A stretch of 64,000 nucleotides of DNA from Thalassotalea nanhaiensis (GCF_031583575.1 NZ_CP134146.1:1364001-1428000); one strand, 5' to 3'. Positions 45,364-56,120 are shown, counted from the first letter of the stretch. Translations and numbers: made by a program. The notes: generated by a model from the letters alone, not told the origin.

Positions 45364-45723
45364 AGTCAAATCCTAGTAGTTATTATAATTTTAATTGTTC
45401 TAGGAAAAGTCTGATGAAGCAAATACGAGTGTACTTACGTACTCAATAACATATTAATTATTGAGTTCATTGATAGACTTTTTCTTTAGAAAAAATGAAA
45501 CTGAATTTAGGCTCAGCCTCACGATTGCCACTGGGCAATTTATCAATTACAAGTGTATATTAAATGATATTGTTAATGAAAACCATAGTAAATGTTAATA
45601 TGGTGGAGATGATAGGAGGTGTAGAAGTCAATTCAGCAAGGGACATTGTTAAATTATCTTTTTGTTCATAATTAAAAGGATTATGACAAAAAGAAAGGGC
45701 AGTTAACTGCCCTTTATATTTGA
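45364..45723. promoter_or_regulatory. 360-bp intergenic region with nested inverted repeats
   Basis: Upstream of the DUF4382 gene. An inner perfect palindrome CTCAATAA (45442-45449)/TTATTGAG (45458-45465) lies inside a larger imperfect pair AAAAGTCT (45405-45412)/AGACTTTTT (45475-45483), so about 80 bases could fold as one branched hairpin. Likely a structured 5' UTR, small RNA or mobile palindrome. The right part holds the terminator at 45694-45715 for the export operon. Confidence 0.45.
45694..45715 (-). terminator. Terminator of the MacAB-like operon
   Basis: AAAGGGCAGTT/AACTGCCCTTT, a perfect 22-bp palindrome, followed on the leftward transcript by CUUUUUG. It lies 8 bp beyond the stop of the second permease. 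Confidence 0.9.
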
Positions 45724-46938
45724 TTAAGCTGTTCTAGTCGCTGTTGCAGGCGAAATTAATGCTGCCTTTCTTGCCGGGTACAACACTGCAATTTGGCCGA
45801 CGATGTAAAGAGCAATTACGCCGAATAAAACTAAATTCATATTAATTGGTGATAGCGCAAACGTATTCACCAGCCATATGTTTAAACCAATGGCTCCAGC
45901 AACACCTAAGATAACACCAAAGCTGGAAATCATAAGGTTTTCAATCATAAAGAAGCTCATGATCTGCCATTGAGTAGCCCCTAAAGCTCTGCGAGTACCT
46001 ATTTGTTTGGTTCTGCGGTTAATGCTAAACATTGCAAGGCCGACAATACCAAAGCCGGTGATCAGCGTTAATACGATAATAACTGAAGACAGTATTTTGT
46101 TTACCGCATTATGACCTCGATAGCTACGCTCTCGGGTCTCATCCATAGTTGTAACGCGGCGAATAATACGACCTTTATTACTTTCACTTAACGCCTTTTC
46201 AATTATTGGCATTAATTCATCGCGTCGGCCAGGTTCTGTTCTGATCATGAAGCGGCTACCGCTAGACTCCATTTTATACGGTACTAGCATACTACGCTCA
46301 ACGCCATCCCAACCATTCCAAGGTGCTTGTAATGATTTTACTATGCCAGTAATTTGCATAGGTTCATCATTATTAATGTAGGCCGTTTTACCAATGGCTG
46401 ACTGCCAGTCATCAGGGAATAATGCTTCGGCCATCGCTTGACTGATTATAGTTTTTGCCGGCCAGGTACTTTTACCACTTGGTCGCCATTCAATGTCGGT
46501 AGGTGAAAAGTTTTCACCTGCAATCAACTCTAAACCAAGAGTATTGATTGCATGATCATCAACCATGTAAACGGCCACCCCTGTACTGCTGGTATCAACA
46601 CCAGGCTCAGTTTTTAACCCCATAGACCAACCGCCACCACTGATAGGTATGGCATTTATTTGAATGGCATCAACCACGCCATCGGTTTGTCTCAATAAGG
46701 CTAAATCGTCTTCAAGGTTTACTTGTTGGTTATATTCTTGAGCAAATATAGTGTTGTTTAAATGAAACAGGTTAGCTTCATCTAAACCACTTGGACGTTG
46801 CATTTGAGTACTACGTTCTTGCATCATAAAAATGGCATTAACCATAATGGTTAGAGTTAGCGCTATTTGTAAGCTTATTAACAATGCACCAACTTTATTT
46901 CGCAACAGAGCGCGAAAAATTAATCCTAATTCTTGCAT
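45724..46938 (-). CDS. MacB/FtsX-type ABC transporter permease (second of two)
   Basis: 404 residues: one N-terminal helix (VGALLISLQIALTLTIMVNAIFM), a large periplasmic domain (MacB_PCD-like), then three C-terminal helices after RSYRGHNAVNKILSSVIIVLTLITGFGIVGLAMFSINRRTKQIGTRRALGAT, the FtsX-domain signature. No ATPase domain of its own. It follows the first permease after 11 bp. The two permeases differ in sequence (the other is 436 residues), so the transporter is probably a heterodimer driven by the ATPase at 48270. Confidence 0.88.
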   Translation of the reverse strand: MQELGLIFRALLRNKVGALLISLQIALTLTIMVNAIFMMQERSTQMQRPSGLDEANLFHLNNTIFAQEYNQQVNLEDDLALLRQTDGVVDAIQINAIPISGGGWSMGLKTEPGVDTSSTGVAVYMVDDHAINTLGLELIAGENFSPTDIEWRPSGKSTWPAKTIISQAMAEALFPDDWQSAIGKTAYINNDEPMQITGIVKSLQAPWNGWDGVERSMLVPYKMESSGSRFMIRTEPGRRDELMPIIEKALSESNKGRIIRRVTTMDETRERSYRGHNAVNKILSSVIIVLTLITGFGIVGLAMFSINRRTKQIGTRRALGATQWQIMSFFMIENLMISSFGVILGVAGAIGLNIWLVNTFALSPINMNLVLFGVIALYIVGQIAVLYPARKAALISPATATRTA

Positions 46939-46949
46939 GATACTATCCT

Positions 46950-48260
46950 CTATTGGCTTTTTAATTGTTGTGACGGTTGTACATTACAAGCGCGCCAGGT
47001 TGGGTATAGGCCAGCCAGAATGCTGGTGATAATTGCTAACACAATAGCGCTAACTATCATGGTGGTATCTAAACCGGTTAAGCCTTTAAGCATGTCACCA
47101 TATAAAGATTCAATTCCCTGTAACCCTAGCCACGCAAAGCCTAGCCCAAGAATTCCTCCGGCAATACCAATGCAACCAGACTCTATAATATATTGGGCAA
47201 ACAGCGTTCGACGGCTTGCACCGAGTGCTTGGCGAAGACCAATTTCTGGCGCTTTTCCTAAAAACTTAGCGAGCAGTAAACCTACGGTATTTAATAAGCA
47301 CACGACTAAAAACATAAATGACATCGTCATCATCATAACGGCATCATCAGAAACGATTTGCTGCTGTTCTAACCACTCCATTACGTTGTTTAAGCGATTA
47401 TTTAACGGCCGTTCAAAGCGCCCTAGTGCTTTTTGCTCTTCAACATAGGCACTTAAAAAGCTCATATATTCTTCTCTAGCTTGCTCATTAGGTAGTTCTA
47501 CCCAAAACTGCAACCACACACATTCAGAATTCAGAAATGCCTGAAAGCCGTCTCCTGGAGATTTCCAACAGTTTGTATTACCACTACGGTTCACCTTTTC
47601 TTCTGCAATAAGTGAGAAGGGTACAAATATTTCTTCTGAGTCATTAAATGCACCCGTCGAAATGTCATAAAATCTTGGGGTAGGGTTCCAATAATCAATA
47701 ACTCCAACCACTTTAAAGTAATTACCACCAATTTTTATCGATTTACCAACTGAGTCTTCACCGCCGAAGACGCGTTGGTTAATGTCATTACTTAAGACAA
47801 CAACTTGTTCTTTATTATCATCAGCACTTTGATCCCAGCCACTGCCATAAATAAATGGTAAGTCGAACATGGTAAAAAAATCGGCTGAGTTGGCTCGTGC
47901 TGACACCATAAAAGGTAACGCGCCATCACCTTCAGGTTCGATAACCGAATTAGCTTGGGCCTGTACATTTTGACGAAATGCTTTTTTAGCACTCATTAAG
48001 TACGTGGCATCTCTATAAGTGAGTTGAGTTGGAGGACTGCCATCATCATTTGCTGGCTCATTCACATCCCAACTGTCTAGTTGTACATTATAAAGAACCT
48101 TACTTTTGTGTGGGATGGGGTTGGCAGACATTAAATAGTTTACGGTTACTGTAGTCATTGATGCGCCGATACCCAGTCCAATCGCGGTGACCATAACCAG
48201 GCTTAAGCCCCAATGTTTTATAATGCTTATCCAAGCAAGGCGAAGATAGTAACTGAACAT
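46950..48260 (-). CDS. MacB/FtsX-type ABC transporter permease (first of two)
   Basis: 436 residues with the same plan: N-terminal helix (IKHWGLSLVMVTAIGLGIGASMTTVTVNYLM), a periplasmic domain with VVLSNDINQRVFGGEDSVGKSIKIGG typical of MacB_PCD, and three C-terminal helices containing LLAKFLGKAPEIGLRQALGASRRTLFAQYIIE. Two Cys in SGNTNCWKSPGDGFQAFLNSECVW may form a periplasmic disulfide. It starts 9 bp after the ATPase stop. Together with the adaptor this makes a MacAB-like machine, presumably exporting peptides, lipoproteins or toxic compounds. Confidence 0.88.
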   Translation of the reverse strand: MFSYYLRLAWISIIKHWGLSLVMVTAIGLGIGASMTTVTVNYLMSANPIPHKSKVLYNVQLDSWDVNEPANDDGSPPTQLTYRDATYLMSAKKAFRQNVQAQANSVIEPEGDGALPFMVSARANSADFFTMFDLPFIYGSGWDQSADDNKEQVVVLSNDINQRVFGGEDSVGKSIKIGGNYFKVVGVIDYWNPTPRFYDISTGAFNDSEEIFVPFSLIAEEKVNRSGNTNCWKSPGDGFQAFLNSECVWLQFWVELPNEQAREEYMSFLSAYVEEQKALGRFERPLNNRLNNVMEWLEQQQIVSDDAVMMMTMSFMFLVVCLLNTVGLLLAKFLGKAPEIGLRQALGASRRTLFAQYIIESGCIGIAGGILGLGFAWLGLQGIESLYGDMLKGLTGLDTTMIVSAIVLAIITSILAGLYPTWRACNVQPSQQLKSQ

Positions 48261-48269
48261 GATTATCTC

Positions 48270-48968
48270 CTATGCAATTGCTTGCGACGTAGTTTGAACG
48301 ACGTCAAGCTCGCTAACTCGGCCATCTTTAATTTGGATTTTACGAGTTGCACGATTAGCCAGTTCAGCATCATGAGTCACCATGATGATGGTTGTTCCTT
48401 GCTTGTTAATTTCTTCTAACAGGCTCATTACACTTTGTGCCATTTGCGTATCTAGGTTACCCGTTGGTTCATCGGCCAATAAAAATCTTGGGTGTGTTGC
48501 TAGCGCTCGCGCAATAGCCACTCGTTGCTGCTGTCCACCAGATAATTGACTTGGTAAATGCTTCATTCTTGACCCTAACCCCACCATATCTAGGTAGTGG
48601 GTAATGCGCTTATTACGCTCTTTTTTATTTAAACCACGGTAGCGTAATGGCACATCAACATTGTCATATAAGTTTAAATCTGGAATTAAATTAAAACTTT
48701 GAAAAATAAATCCTATTTTTTCATTTCGAGTTTTTGAACGGCCACTGTCGTTCAGATTACTTATATCTTTATCATCAAGCATAAACGAACCGCTGGTGAA
48801 ACTTTCTAGTAAACCGGCAATGTTTAAAAACGTTGTTTTACCTGAGCCAGAAGGACCGGTAACACTGACGAAATCGCCTTCGTTTACGGTTAAATTAAAG
48901 TCTCTTAAGGCGTGAGTTTGTACTTCATCGGTTTGAAATACCTTACTAATATTGCTCATGTTTAACAT
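48270..48968 (-). CDS. ABC transporter ATP-binding protein (LolD/MacB-type)
   Basis: 232-residue nucleotide-binding subunit. Walker A GPSGSGKTT (~40-48), Q-loop IFQSFNLIPDLNLYDNV, signature LSGGQQQRVAIARAL and Walker B FLLADEPTGNLD, then the H-loop IIMVTHDAE. All catalytic residues are present. The sequence belongs to the MacB/LolD/FtsE branch, matching the FtsX-type permeases downstream. It lies 54 bp after the adaptor gene. Confidence 0.95.
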   Translation of the reverse strand: MLNMSNISKVFQTDEVQTHALRDFNLTVNEGDFVSVTGPSGSGKTTFLNIAGLLESFTSGSFMLDDKDISNLNDSGRSKTRNEKIGFIFQSFNLIPDLNLYDNVDVPLRYRGLNKKERNKRITHYLDMVGLGSRMKHLPSQLSGGQQQRVAIARALATHPRFLLADEPTGNLDTQMAQSVMSLLEEINKQGTTIIMVTHDAELANRATRKIQIKDGRVSELDVVQTTSQAIA

Positions 48969-49022
48969 AGTGATCCCTTTTGCTGAATTTATTCATTGTT
49001 GTTTAATTTTAAATTTATTTAA

Positions 49023-50300
49023 TTATTGAGTGAGCATTACTTGCTCAGCATTTTGAAAAATGTCGGTACCTGATATGACAATTTGTTGACCTGGTGATAG
49101 GCCTTTAATAATTTCGACACTGCTTAAACTGCGAGCCCCAGTATTAATTGACGTTTTTGTGGCGATGCCATCATTAACTACATAAGCAAATTTACCGTTA
49201 GAGCTATCTAAAAATTGCCCACGGCGAACTTGTAATACATCGGGTCTAGATTCGAGTAAAATGCGAGTATTTAATCGTTGGTTTTGACGTAATCCAGGTG
49301 GTGTGTTTTGTTCGAAGCGTACTCGTCCAGTCACCTGATTGTTCAGTATTTCGGGGGAAATTGTCACTAGACGAGCACTAAAGCCTTGTTGGTCAAAGTT
49401 AATTTCCACATCCATACCTATTGCTAAATCGTCGGCATAGCTCTCTGGAATATCAACTTCCACTTCAAATTTGCTTAAATCTACCACCATCAAAATGGCT
49501 TGGTTTTTAGCTAGGTAGGTTTTATTTTCTACGTTTAAATTACCGACAATACCATTTACCGGTGACACGACCGTTAGGGCACTCACTTGTCGCTGTAAGT
49601 CTTTTACTAATAATTTTTGGCGTTTTATTTGTAAATCTAAAGATTGTAAATCAAAGTCTAATGATTCTTTATCTAGACTGGCATCGGCAACGGCATGATC
49701 AAACTGCAACTTGGCATTAGCTAAATCATCTTGAGCTTTTTCAAAATCAATTTGGCTAATGGCATTTTTTTCATAAGCCTGGTCAGCTCGGCGTTTTTCA
49801 CGACTGGCTGTCGTTAACGCTACTTGTGCGAGATCTACCGCTTTTTTGTCGATTAGCTCTTGTTTTTTAGCTTGAATAATTTGACGTTTATAGCCAGTTT
49901 GTAAATTTTCTAAACTGGATTTTTCTTGGTCAAATCGACTGGTTAACTCTGGGCTGTCAATTACCGCTAAGGTGGTACCTGCTTTGACTTCGCTACCTGC
50001 TTCAATGGTAAAGGTAATGGTACCTTCTGCAGGGCTATAAACGGTTGGGCTAACTGCTGCGACTACTCGGCCTTGTACCGAAATGTCACGAATAAAGTCA
50101 CTACGATTAATAGTGGCAATACGCACGCGTTTTAATGGAATAGACAACTCAGCTTGGCTCCAACGACTTGCGGCTGGCGCGAATTGCCAAAATGTAATGC
50201 CAAGCATGGCGACAATCGCCACACTCCAAATAATGAGTTTTTGTTTTGGTTTGTTTTCTACAACCGTCACATCTTGTGAACTGGTGTCTGCAATTTTCAT
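49023..50300 (-). CDS. Periplasmic adaptor (membrane fusion) protein, MacA/HlyD-like
   Basis: 425 residues with one N-terminal membrane anchor (KLIIWSVAIVAMLGITFWQFAP). A lipoyl/biotinyl-like part begins with SPAEGTITFTIEAGSEVKAGTTLAVIDSPEL. A long helical hairpin follows (~residues 125-235, RFDQEKSSLENLQTGYKRQIIQ ... LDLQIKRQKLLVKDLQRQ), then TVVSPVNGIVGNLNVENKTYLAKNQAILMV and beta-barrel domains. It should bridge the two permeases and a TolC-type outer-membrane channel, which is not in the window. First gene of the operon. Confidence 0.92.
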   Translation of the reverse strand: MKIADTSSQDVTVVENKPKQKLIIWSVAIVAMLGITFWQFAPAASRWSQAELSIPLKRVRIATINRSDFIRDISVQGRVVAAVSPTVYSPAEGTITFTIEAGSEVKAGTTLAVIDSPELTSRFDQEKSSLENLQTGYKRQIIQAKKQELIDKKAVDLAQVALTTASREKRRADQAYEKNAISQIDFEKAQDDLANAKLQFDHAVADASLDKESLDFDLQSLDLQIKRQKLLVKDLQRQVSALTVVSPVNGIVGNLNVENKTYLAKNQAILMVVDLSKFEVEVDIPESYADDLAIGMDVEINFDQQGFSARLVTISPEILNNQVTGRVRFEQNTPPGLRQNQRLNTRILLESRPDVLQVRRGQFLDSSNGKFAYVVNDGIATKTSINTGARSLSSVEIIKGLSPGQQIVISGTDIFQNAEQVMLTQ

Positions 50301-50425
50301 AAATTCCCCCGAATTCTGAACCTTAAAAATAGGTTTCAGATATATTAGTCGAGGTAAGTAAGAAAAAGGTTTAAATAAAGTAACAAAAAGTTAACAAGAG
50401 AGGTGGGGATATTCGCATTTATAGG

Positions 50426-51979
50426 TTAAGCGCTAAATTTAACTCGCACTAAGTATATGAAAAATAGAAGCATTGCTAATTTATCAAAGTAACGACCCCA
50501 AATACTAAACGGTGTCGTACCACGTACTAATTCAACCTGGGTTTGTAGTACTGATTCGGTAAATTGTGGAATGTCGGCAGTGATTAATCCTTGATGATCA
50601 ATAACAGCCGTTAAGCCATTATTTGTTGCTCTTAGCATGGGTTTGCCAAACTCTAATGCACGCATTCTTGCTATTTCTAAATGTTGATCAGGTCCATGTG
50701 ATGCACCAAACCAAGCATCGTTACTTACGGTTAAGATCATATCGGTATGTGAGCGAATGTTTGCTGCCAACTGTTGTGGAAAGGCAATTTCAAAACATAT
50801 TAACGGTGCTAAATTAATGCCATTAGCAATAAGATTCGGCTGCACATAATCGCCCCGAGAAAACGATGACATTGGTAAATTAAAAAATGGTGCTATGGGC
50901 CTTAATAAATCTGCAAAGGGCACAAATTCGCCAATTGGCAACAAATGATGTTTATTGTAATGATTACTATTGCCGTAATAGTACGTGCCACTTAGGTTGT
51001 CTTGTTGTTTCTTTCCAAGAACGACTAAACGGTTAAAAAATTTACGACTGTCAGGATCATAATTGATCAAACCGGTGATCACACTCGAATTCTGCTCACC
51101 TGCTTGAATGTTTATTTCGGTTAAATAATCTTGAGCCAGTGGTTCAATTCTGGGAATTGCCGCTTCTGGCCAGATAACTAAATCGTTATGTTTGTATAAA
51201 GATTTAGAGCTATCGATATAACCATTAATAATGTTTTCTTCGGCTTCCTTATCCCAACGTAATTCTTGCTTTATGTTACCTTGTACTAAGGCAACATTAG
51301 TTGTTTCTCCTGTCTTTTCAACAAAGCTAAACAATGAGAACAACGGTATTAGAATAATGCTTACGACAATAATGGCACTATTTATTCGTTGCTGTCGTTG
51401 GTTAATAATTTGAGCTATTGCGACAGCCAATATCATGATAATAAATGATATTCCAACTTCACCAATTACCGGAGCGAAGGTGGATAATGGGCTATCTATT
51501 TGACTATAACCTAGTGAAAGCCAAGGAAATCCGGTGAGCATAATGCTGCGTAAGTATTCACTAAACAGCCATACAAATGGTAAGTAATATAAATTAACTT
51601 GTTTATCGCGACTTAGCTTTGCAGATAACCAAGCGGCGAGAGCGGGGTATAGGGCAAGGTAGGCACAAAGCAGTAACATTAATAATAATGAAGCGATTAA
51701 TGGCATGCCGCCAAATTGCTCTATGGATACATGAACCCAGCTAATGCCTGCAGCAAAATAGCCGAAACCAAAACTTAAGCCGTGTTTAAATGCTTGAGAG
51801 GGGGACTTTCCGTTTAATTGGATAAGCCATAAGGTAACGGCAACAAATGTAATTGGCCAAATAGAAAACGGTGCAAAAGCAAAAACTAAAATAGCACCAG
51901 ATAAAAAGCTGAACAACAGAGCTAACTTAGGATGTTCAATACTGAGAATATTAAAAGTTCGTCCGCTTAACTCTGTCAT
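50426..51979 (-). CDS. lnt: Apolipoprotein N-acyltransferase
   Basis: Last enzyme of lipoprotein maturation in the inner membrane; adds the third acyl chain to the N-terminal Cys. The 517 residues have 6-7 N-terminal helices and a periplasmic nitrilase-like domain. The catalytic Glu is in VIWPEAAIPR, the Lys lies after the glycine-rich loop in the YNKHHLLPIGEFVPFADLLRP region, and the Cys is in LAPLICFEIAFP. One C-terminal helix closes it (LAMLLFFIYLVRVKF). It is followed upstream on the transcript by corC, ybeY, ybeZ and miaB, the conserved order. Confidence 0.95.
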   Translation of the reverse strand: MTELSGRTFNILSIEHPKLALLFSFLSGAILVFAFAPFSIWPITFVAVTLWLIQLNGKSPSQAFKHGLSFGFGYFAAGISWVHVSIEQFGGMPLIASLLLMLLLCAYLALYPALAAWLSAKLSRDKQVNLYYLPFVWLFSEYLRSIMLTGFPWLSLGYSQIDSPLSTFAPVIGEVGISFIIMILAVAIAQIINQRQQRINSAIIVVSIILIPLFSLFSFVEKTGETTNVALVQGNIKQELRWDKEAEENIINGYIDSSKSLYKHNDLVIWPEAAIPRIEPLAQDYLTEINIQAGEQNSSVITGLINYDPDSRKFFNRLVVLGKKQQDNLSGTYYYGNSNHYNKHHLLPIGEFVPFADLLRPIAPFFNLPMSSFSRGDYVQPNLIANGINLAPLICFEIAFPQQLAANIRSHTDMILTVSNDAWFGASHGPDQHLEIARMRALEFGKPMLRATNNGLTAVIDHQGLITADIPQFTESVLQTQVELVRGTTPFSIWGRYFDKLAMLLFFIYLVRVKFSA

Positions 51980-52016
51980 AGATATCTTTATTTTATTATT
52001 ATTTTAGCCGAGTAAA

Positions 52017-52898
52017 TTAACGCTCATCGGCAAGCTTGCCAAGGATTTCATGACCATCAGGTATGGTAACTTGCATTTGTTGGATCCGGCGCTTGTCTGC
52101 ATTAACTATTTTAAATTCAAAACCATTAATCGTAGTGTTTTCACCACGCTTTGGCATGTGGCCAAATTTATGAATAACAATTCCACCGATAGTATCAGCT
52201 TCTTCTTCATCAAATGCAGAGGTGAAATACTCATTAAAGTCATCAAGATCGGTTAACGCTTTAACTTGATAAACATTACCGCTAAGGTGGCGAATTTCAC
52301 GTTCAAGCATATCATCATGTTCATCTTCAATTTCACCAACGATAAGCTCAAGTATATCTTCAATGGTTACTAAGCCAGATACTCCGCCGTATTCATCAAC
52401 CACTACTGCCATATGGTAACGCTCTTGGCGAAATTCTTTTAATAAAGGTTCAACACGCTTACTTTCTGGAATAATAATAGCCGGACGTAGAAGATCTTTT
52501 ACGCAGAGTTGCTTAGCTGTATCACTAAATGCATGCGCTAATAGATCTTTTGCCAGCAATACGCCTTCAATATGATCGATATCATCATTTACAACAGGGA
52601 ATCTTGAGTGAGCTGATTCAAGAACAATTGGGATAAATTCTTCCACTGTTTGTTCTATATCGATGGTAACCATATGTGAGCGAGGGATCATGATATCGCG
52701 TACACGCATATCACTAACTTCTAAGACACCTTCAAGCATTTGCTTGGTAGATGGTTTAATTAGGTCGCGGTCTTGTGCATCATTTAACACTTCAACCAAT
52801 TCTTCTTTATTTTGCGGCTCTCCGGTAAACACTTGTACTATTTTTTCCATTAGTGTTTTTGGAGAACCGTTTCCAGAGTGGGGATTGTCTTCGCTCAT
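52017..52898 (-). CDS. corC: CorC/YbeX CBS-domain protein
   Basis: 293-residue cytosolic protein with two CBS repeats ([90 protein letters not shown]) and a C-terminal CorC/HlyC transporter-associated domain ([19 protein letters not shown]). Linked to cobalt/magnesium resistance and, through its operon, to membrane and ribosome maintenance. It lacks the DUF21 membrane domain of its longer relatives, as YbeX does. Confidence 0.95.
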   Translation of the reverse strand: MSEDNPHSGNGSPKTLMEKIVQVFTGEPQNKEELVEVLNDAQDRDLIKPSTKQMLEGVLEVSDMRVRDIMIPRSHMVTIDIEQTVEEFIPIVLESAHSRFPVVNDDIDHIEGVLLAKDLLAHAFSDTAKQLCVKDLLRPAIIIPESKRVEPLLKEFRQERYHMAVVVDEYGGVSGLVTIEDILELIVGEIEDEHDDMLEREIRHLSGNVYQVKALTDLDDFNEYFTSAFDEEEADTIGGIVIHKFGHMPKRGENTTINGFEFKIVNADKRRIQQMQVTIPDGHEILGKLADER

Positions 52899-52929
52899 AG
52901 AGCTTTTTGTATACCTTTATTAATTAATA

Positions 52930-53409
52930 TTAAGAAGCAATGTAAGGATCGCTATAGCCTAATTGGGCCATTAATCCTATTTCAATTGTTTCCATTTCTG
53001 TCGCTTCATCTTGTGTTATATGATCATAACCTAACAAATGCAAGCATCCGTGAATGATCATATGAGCCCAATGAGCAAAAAGTTCTTTATTTTGATCTTT
53101 TGCTTCAAATTCAACGACATCTGCACACACAATTAAATCACCTAATAAATCCAATTCAATACCATCAGGTACTTCAAAGGGAAAAGATAATACATTTGTT
53201 GGCTTATCTTTATCGCGGTATTGGTGATTTAGTTGTTGTGACTCTGCGCTCTCAACTAAGCGAATTGTTAATTCAAAATTCTTGTTGTACGGCTTTAATG
53301 CAGTATCTGCCCAAAGTTGCAGTTGCTCAAGTGTAGGCAGCTGCTCATTATCACAAGCAACTTGCATATCTACAGTAATAATAGGAGCAATAGATGTGTT
53401 ATTAGTCAT
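52930..53409 (-). CDS. ybeY: Endoribonuclease YbeY
   Basis: Metal-dependent single-strand endoribonuclease involved in 16S rRNA 3'-end maturation and ribosome quality control. In 159 residues the zinc motif reads [15 protein letters not shown] (HGxLHLxGYDH) at ~115-129, with [19 protein letters not shown] before it. Its ATG (53409) coincides with the last base of the ybeZ stop, so they are coupled. Confidence 0.96.
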   Translation of the reverse strand: MTNNTSIAPIITVDMQVACDNEQLPTLEQLQLWADTALKPYNKNFELTIRLVESAESQQLNHQYRDKDKPTNVLSFPFEVPDGIELDLLGDLIVCADVVEFEAKDQNKELFAHWAHMIIHGCLHLLGYDHITQDEATEMETIEIGLMAQLGYSDPYIAS

Positions 53410-54413
53410 TAACGAGCCGGAGCCTGGTTAGAGCTGTCATGTTTTTCATACGCTTCAATAATTCGACCAACGACAGGGTGGCGAACCACATCTTTCGCTT
53501 GAAAGTAATTAAAACTAACACCTTTAATGTCATCTAATACTTCTATGGCATGACGTAAACCAGATCGTTGACCACGCGGTAAATCTACCTGGGTAATGTC
53601 TCCGGTGATCACCGCTTTAGAGTTAAACCCTATACGAGTTAAAAACATTTTCATTTGTTCAACGGTAGTATTTTGGCTTTCATCTAAGATCACATACGCA
53701 TCATTTAACGTGCGACCACGCATATAGGCAAGTGGCGCTACTTCGATAACATTTCGCTCGATTAACTTTTCAACTTTTTCAAAACCTAACATTTCAAATA
53801 AAGCGTCATAAAGTGGGCGTAAGTATGGATCAACTTTTTGTGACAGATCGCCAGGTAAGAAACCTAATTTCTCGCCAGCTTCAACAGCAGGACGAGTTAA
53901 TAAAATGCGGCGAACTTCTTGACGTTCAAGAGCGTCTACCGCACAAGCTACGGCTAAATAAGTTTTACCTGTTCCCGCAACACCAACACCAAAACTAATA
54001 TCGTTGGTTAAAATGTTTTGTACATACAAACTTTGATTTTCGTTGCGAGGCTTTATAATGCCGCGTTTGGTTTTTATAGTAACCATCTGGTCAAATTCAG
54101 CGGCGTTATCTGTTGGCTGTTCCAGAACATTTAATTCAGTCAGGGCTAAATGCAAGTTTTCGTGACTTATAGTACCCGCTTTACCTTTAACTGGAGCCGT
54201 TTCAACGTACAAGGATTTTAATAACTCGATAACCGCCTTACAGATAATATTCTTACCATGTACTTTAAATACATTGCCTCGATAACTAAGCTCTACACCT
54301 AAACGGCGTTCAATACGACGTAAGTTATCATCTAATGGTCCACATAAGTTAGCTATGCGATTATTATCAAGTGGCTCAAGGCTCACTTCATGGCTAATAT
54401 TGTCTGTAGTCAA
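53409..54413 (-). CDS. ybeZ: PhoH-like ATPase YbeZ
   Basis: P-loop ATPase/probable RNA helicase that works with YbeY. In 334 residues: Walker [17 protein letters not shown] (~140), [34 protein letters not shown] and the Walker B-like [11 protein letters not shown], then [18 protein letters not shown], all hallmarks of PhoH. An N-terminal KH-like or PIN-associated segment precedes it ([22 protein letters not shown]). Located between miaB and ybeY as in E. coli. Confidence 0.95.
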   Translation of the reverse strand: MTTDNISHEVSLEPLDNNRIANLCGPLDDNLRRIERRLGVELSYRGNVFKVHGKNIICKAVIELLKSLYVETAPVKGKAGTISHENLHLALTELNVLEQPTDNAAEFDQMVTIKTKRGIIKPRNENQSLYVQNILTNDISFGVGVAGTGKTYLAVACAVDALERQEVRRILLTRPAVEAGEKLGFLPGDLSQKVDPYLRPLYDALFEMLGFEKVEKLIERNVIEVAPLAYMRGRTLNDAYVILDESQNTTVEQMKMFLTRIGFNSKAVITGDITQVDLPRGQRSGLRHAIEVLDDIKGVSFNYFQAKDVVRHPVVGRIIEAYEKHDSSNQAPAR

Positions 54414-54452
54414 TTGGCTCTCTATTTACTCTGGTTATGAAATTGCTATTAA

Positions 54453-55895
54453 TTAAGGCGTAAACGTAGCGACACCTAAGTCATCAGTCTGTTCAGTCGC
54501 TTTTTGATGATGTTGATTCGCTAAAATATCTGCTGGAGAATGAGCGATACGTAGCCCCATTTCTTCCTCTGTGCGAATTAACTTACCACGTAACGAATTA
54601 CTGTATACATCGGTCACTTCGATATCAACGAATTTACCGATAACGGTATGTGGTGCTTCAAAATTTACGATACGGTTGTTTTCAGTACGACCACGAAGTT
54701 CCATTGGGTTCTTCTTCGACGGACCTTCAACTAAAATACGTTGTTCAGTGCCAAGCATTTTACGAGCAATAGATAATGCCTGGTTATTGATACGCTCTTG
54801 CAGGATGTATAAGCGCTGCTTTTTCGTGTCTTCACTAACGTCGTCAATTGCATCTGCAGCAGGCGTACCTGGACGAGCACTGTAAATAAAACTAAAGCTT
54901 AAATCAAAATCTACCGCTTGAATTAGGTTCATTGTTGCTTCGAAATCTGCATCTGTTTCACCTGGGTAACCAATGATGAAATCAGAAGACATACAAATAT
55001 CTGGACGAGCTTTTTTCAGAGCACGAACTTTTGATTTGTATTCAATTGCTGTGTGGCCACGTTTCATCATGTTTAAGATTCTGTCTGAACCACTTTGTAC
55101 TGGTAAATGTAAATGACTTACCAGTTCAGGAATTTCTTTATACACTTCGATTAAATCATCGGTAAATTCAACAGGATGGGATGTGGTATAACGAATTCGG
55201 TCAATACCATCAATAGTAGCTACCAATGTTAATAATTCAGAGAAACGGCAAATACTACCATCGTGCATGTCACCACGGTATGCATTTACGTTTTGACCTA
55301 AAAGGTTAACTTCACGCACGCCTTGTTCGGCAAGTTGGGCGATTTCATAAAGAACATCATCTAGTGGACGACTTACTTCTTCGCCACGCGTGTAAGGTAC
55401 AACACAGAAAGTACAGTACTTTGAACAACCTTCCATGATAGATACAAATGCTGTAGGGCCTTCAGCTTTTGGCTCTGGTAAACGATCAAACTTTTCAATT
55501 TCAGGGAAACTAACATCTACGACAGATGTGTGATCGCCATTTACTTGATTAATCATCTCTGGCAAACGGTGTAATGTTTGCGGACCAAATACAATATCTA
55601 CAAACGGAGCGCGTTGACGAATAGCATCACCCTCTTGCGAGGCAACACAACCACCAACACCAATCACTAGATCAGGTTTGTCGTTTTTGAAATTTTTCCA
55701 ACGACCTAATTGATGAAAAACTTTCTCTTGGGCTTTCTCACGAATAGAGCAGGTGTTTAATAACAGCACGTCTGCTTCTTCCGGCTCATGGACTTCAACG
55801 AAGCCGTGCGTAGAATCTAATAAATCTGCCATTTTCTGCGAGTCATACTCGTTCATTTGACAGCCCCAAGTTTTAATATAAAGCTTTTTACTCAT
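54453..55895 (-). CDS. miaB: tRNA-2-methylthio-N6-dimethylallyladenosine synthase
   Basis: Radical-SAM methylthiotransferase acting on A37 of tRNAs reading UNN codons. I start at the ATG at 55895 ([19 protein letters not shown]), the conserved N-terminus; an in-frame ATG 15 codons earlier adds a non-conserved stretch. In 480 residues: auxiliary-cluster Cys in [17 protein letters not shown] and [11 protein letters not shown]; the radical-SAM motif CSKYCTFC (~155-162); and a C-terminal TRAM domain ([24 protein letters not shown]). Divergent from ubiF across the secreted-protein gene, as expected for this locus. Confidence 0.95.
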   Translation of the reverse strand: MSKKLYIKTWGCQMNEYDSQKMADLLDSTHGFVEVHEPEEADVLLLNTCSIREKAQEKVFHQLGRWKNFKNDKPDLVIGVGGCVASQEGDAIRQRAPFVDIVFGPQTLHRLPEMINQVNGDHTSVVDVSFPEIEKFDRLPEPKAEGPTAFVSIMEGCSKYCTFCVVPYTRGEEVSRPLDDVLYEIAQLAEQGVREVNLLGQNVNAYRGDMHDGSICRFSELLTLVATIDGIDRIRYTTSHPVEFTDDLIEVYKEIPELVSHLHLPVQSGSDRILNMMKRGHTAIEYKSKVRALKKARPDICMSSDFIIGYPGETDADFEATMNLIQAVDFDLSFSFIYSARPGTPAADAIDDVSEDTKKQRLYILQERINNQALSIARKMLGTEQRILVEGPSKKNPMELRGRTENNRIVNFEAPHTVIGKFVDIEVTDVYSNSLRGKLIRTEEEMGLRIAHSPADILANQHHQKATEQTDDLGVATFTP

Positions 55896-56068
55896 TACTA
55901 GTTTGCCCAATAAATAATGTTTGTTTAACGTGATTGGCAATAACCATTAAAAGTTATTAACCAAAAGGGGACGTATTTTACTCTTTCTTCACATTCGGCG
56001 CTAGCATGCAGTGGGTATTAATTTGTAATTAATTGCTTTTAATCAAAGGTTGTAGGGCTATTTAACGC

Positions 56069-56094
56069 AAAAACCGACAATAATTGTCGGTTTT
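56069..56094 (-). terminator. Terminator after the secreted 103-residue protein
   Basis: AAAACCGACAAT (56070-56081) and ATTGTCGGTTTT (56083-56094) are inverted copies; on the leftward strand the stem ends in a U run. It lies 27 bp past the stop of the small secreted protein gene. Confidence 0.85.
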
Positions 56095-56120
56095 AGTGGT
56101 TTTTGATTGAGGACAGAATA

